Source: Centropus unirufus (lineage: Eukaryota; Chordata; Aves; Cuculiformes; Centropidae). From it: a stretch of DNA of 64,000 nucleotides. The position numbers and the translations under genes are program-made. This document shows, piece by piece, positions 62,301-64,000 of the stretch (within the stretch, counting starts at the first letter, position 1; each line of letters begins with the position of its first letter). The notes beneath the pieces are model-generated. The model searched no databases. It worked only from the letters and a program-made list of their open reading frames with translations, and had not been told where the DNA came from. The stretch spans positions 1-64,000 of the forward strand of contig VYZI01000241.1 of assembly GCA_013397695.1 (NCBI GenBank). The letters run 5' to 3'.

Positions 62301-64000
62301 ACCGTCCAAGGCCGTGGGTCCAGCATCTCGCTGTAGCACTGCAGCAAAATTTGAGTCACAGTCTCCCTCCATCCCTGCAACCAGCAGTCTAAGTACTCTC
62401 AATACCTTCTTTAATTTGAAAGCAGTTCACTTAATAAGATGATTAAAACGTAGCCTTCCTGCTTCTATTCAGGCCCAGGGATCTATGGCTTACACCAGAA
62501 AGGCACTGTTTTTGGACAAGCTGATGCAACACTTACTGTTAAGGCTCCTGAAGTTCAAAGGGCTTTGGGTAACTAATATTTACCAGGCTCGCACAACTCC
62601 GGGGAGCAATGTATCAGAAAGCATCTGCAATTACAAAAACGAAGGTTTTGTTCCTCTCCACATAAAAGTTAGACATCTTTTCCCCAGTACTCAAAGACCA
62701 ACTCAAGAGATAAACTCGATCACCTCTTAAAAGTGTTTTATCCTCTCCTAAAATAGGATATAGCGGCCAGATAAATCACCCTCTCCAAGATGTGCCTCTC
62801 ACTTTGCTAACAGAAGCAAGGCACTGGTTTACACTAAGCCTCTTGTTTATACAGCTAAAGTGATGTGGGGGAAATCTCACTCTGACCTAGGAAAGGATAT
62901 AAACTTTTATAGCCTTTTTTTTATGATGACCTCTGGTCCTTGACTGAGAAGACACTTCCTCTGTGAGCAGTTCCTTCCAGAACTGACTGCTCAAATGCCC
63001 TGCCTGCTGCTCAAAAACACAGAATACTTGCCTGGAGGAACTGATATATCAGTCTGTTTTCTTAGAATATGTACTTTCTTCCAGGGCACACTGAATCTGT
63101 GCTAATTAACGTGCATTTCAGGTTTCACTATTATTTGTCTTACTTGCCTGGAGGCACCCACAAAGATTGAAACACTGTCGTAGGTGCGGGTCCCTAACAC
63201 CGTATCTGCCTATAATACCCATTGTTTTTAATATGAATAGTTTGTCTGCATGTTTGTACAACATTGAGAGCCTTGTCTAGTCTGGTGTGATGCATTTGGA
63301 TGTTGTATCTGAAGTAGACTTTTGTTTTGAGCTGTTGTTTGTCTGGAAGTGTAGAGTATGGACAAACATTTTTGCAGCCATGTCAGATGGCTGAGATGAC
63401 AAAGAGAGCGATGGTGCTCATTCTTCACTTGAGCTGACACTGCTGACAGAACAGATGCAATGGCATAGGTGCAGAAGAATAAGGAGCAGTTCTTCTAAAG
63501 TTGATGAGGTATTAATAGGTACAGAGTGTTGCTCTTTGTGTTGCCCCATTCATCTGAGCCCTGCTGTGACTTTCGTGTTTCCTTACTGATCCTGTCGGTT
63601 TCCAGCTTCTGGCCAGAAAAGCTGGTCAGCTTCTGGCTTCTCCCATTGCAATGCACAGCTTTGGTAAATGCCTTTATTTCCGTCACCAAAAAGAGCAGCT
63701 GATCTCTGGAGTGTGGAAGGAGCTTGCCATGGGGTCTTGCTGACTGGTTGCAGAATAGACTGATAGTGGTTCCCAGACATAATGGTAAAACTGTTGTTTG
63801 CCTCACCAGCACAGCGGATTAAATGTGCTGCTCAGTGAAATGCACACAAGTACACAAAATGCAGTATATGTGCTTTTTAACATGTTCCTATTTTAAGAAA
63901 ATAATGAAAACATACATAACTGGAAAAGTACCTGTGAATTTGAAAAGAGGTGAAAAGAATATGTGGTAATATTGAAGAAAACGCTTACATGCCAGGAGAT
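62301..64000. other. Upstream flank of MAP1B
   Basis: AT-richer intergenic sequence beyond the CpG island. The longest open frame (63495-63812, minus strand, 105 codons) has no recognisable domain and overlaps another minus-strand frame, so I do not call a gene. No transposon is recognised. Confidence 0.65.

Noticed and set aside
63495..63812. Minus-strand 105-codon open frame upstream of MAP1B
   Set aside because: No recognised motif, and a second overlapping frame (63583-63780) is equally open; no evidence separates it from chance.

Overview
The window is vertebrate nuclear DNA, almost certainly from a bird. It carries one protein-coding gene, MAP1B (microtubule-associated protein 1B), on the minus strand. 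The gene runs right to left, from a CpG-island promoter near 61.7-62.3 kb to the left edge, where it leaves the window inside its giant fifth coding exon. The avian assignment rests on three things. All recognisable transposons are CR1 LINE fragments, interspersed repeats are sparse, and no Alu, L1 or B-type mammalian SINEs are seen. The species cannot be named from the sequence alone.

Layout, in gene order. Upstream flank: 62301-64000. CpG island: about 61000-62300, with a TATA box and initiator. Coding exon 1: 61533-61710 (178 nt). Intron 1: 4.6 kb. Exon 2: 56806-56907 (102 nt). Intron 2: 43 kb. Exon 3: 13684-13766 (83 nt). Intron 3: 5.0 kb. Exon 4: 8577-8717 (141 nt). Intron 4: 3.0 kb. Exon 5: 5574 down to 1 (1858 codons, open throughout, continuing off the edge). 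All four introns are GT-AG and the phases (1, 1, 0, 0) join into one frame of 2026 codons. The light-chain (LC1) region and stop codon lie outside the window.

The encoded part of MAP1B contains, in order, a conserved N-terminal domain, a degenerate metallo-beta-lactamase-like region, the lysine-rich KKE microtubule-binding array, a very acidic stretch, a long Ser/Pro-rich phosphorylation region, and a 17-residue imperfect repeat array. That array has only seven units here; I recall twelve in rodent MAP1B.

The rest is intronic or flanking DNA. It holds five CR1 fragments (about 9.48-10.74, 21.46-21.67, 38.69-39.01, 41.38-41.66 and 50.60-51.19 kb), short low-complexity tracts, a 260-N assembly gap at 23040-23299, and some candidate regulatory patches of modest evidence. 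I find no second gene, RNA gene or CRISPR array and no clearly novel biological system. The more interesting points are the shortened repeat array, the TATA-initiator pair with an in-frame upstream ATG, homeodomain-type palindromes in intron 2, and an internal CR1 fragment carrying part of the ORF1 esterase.
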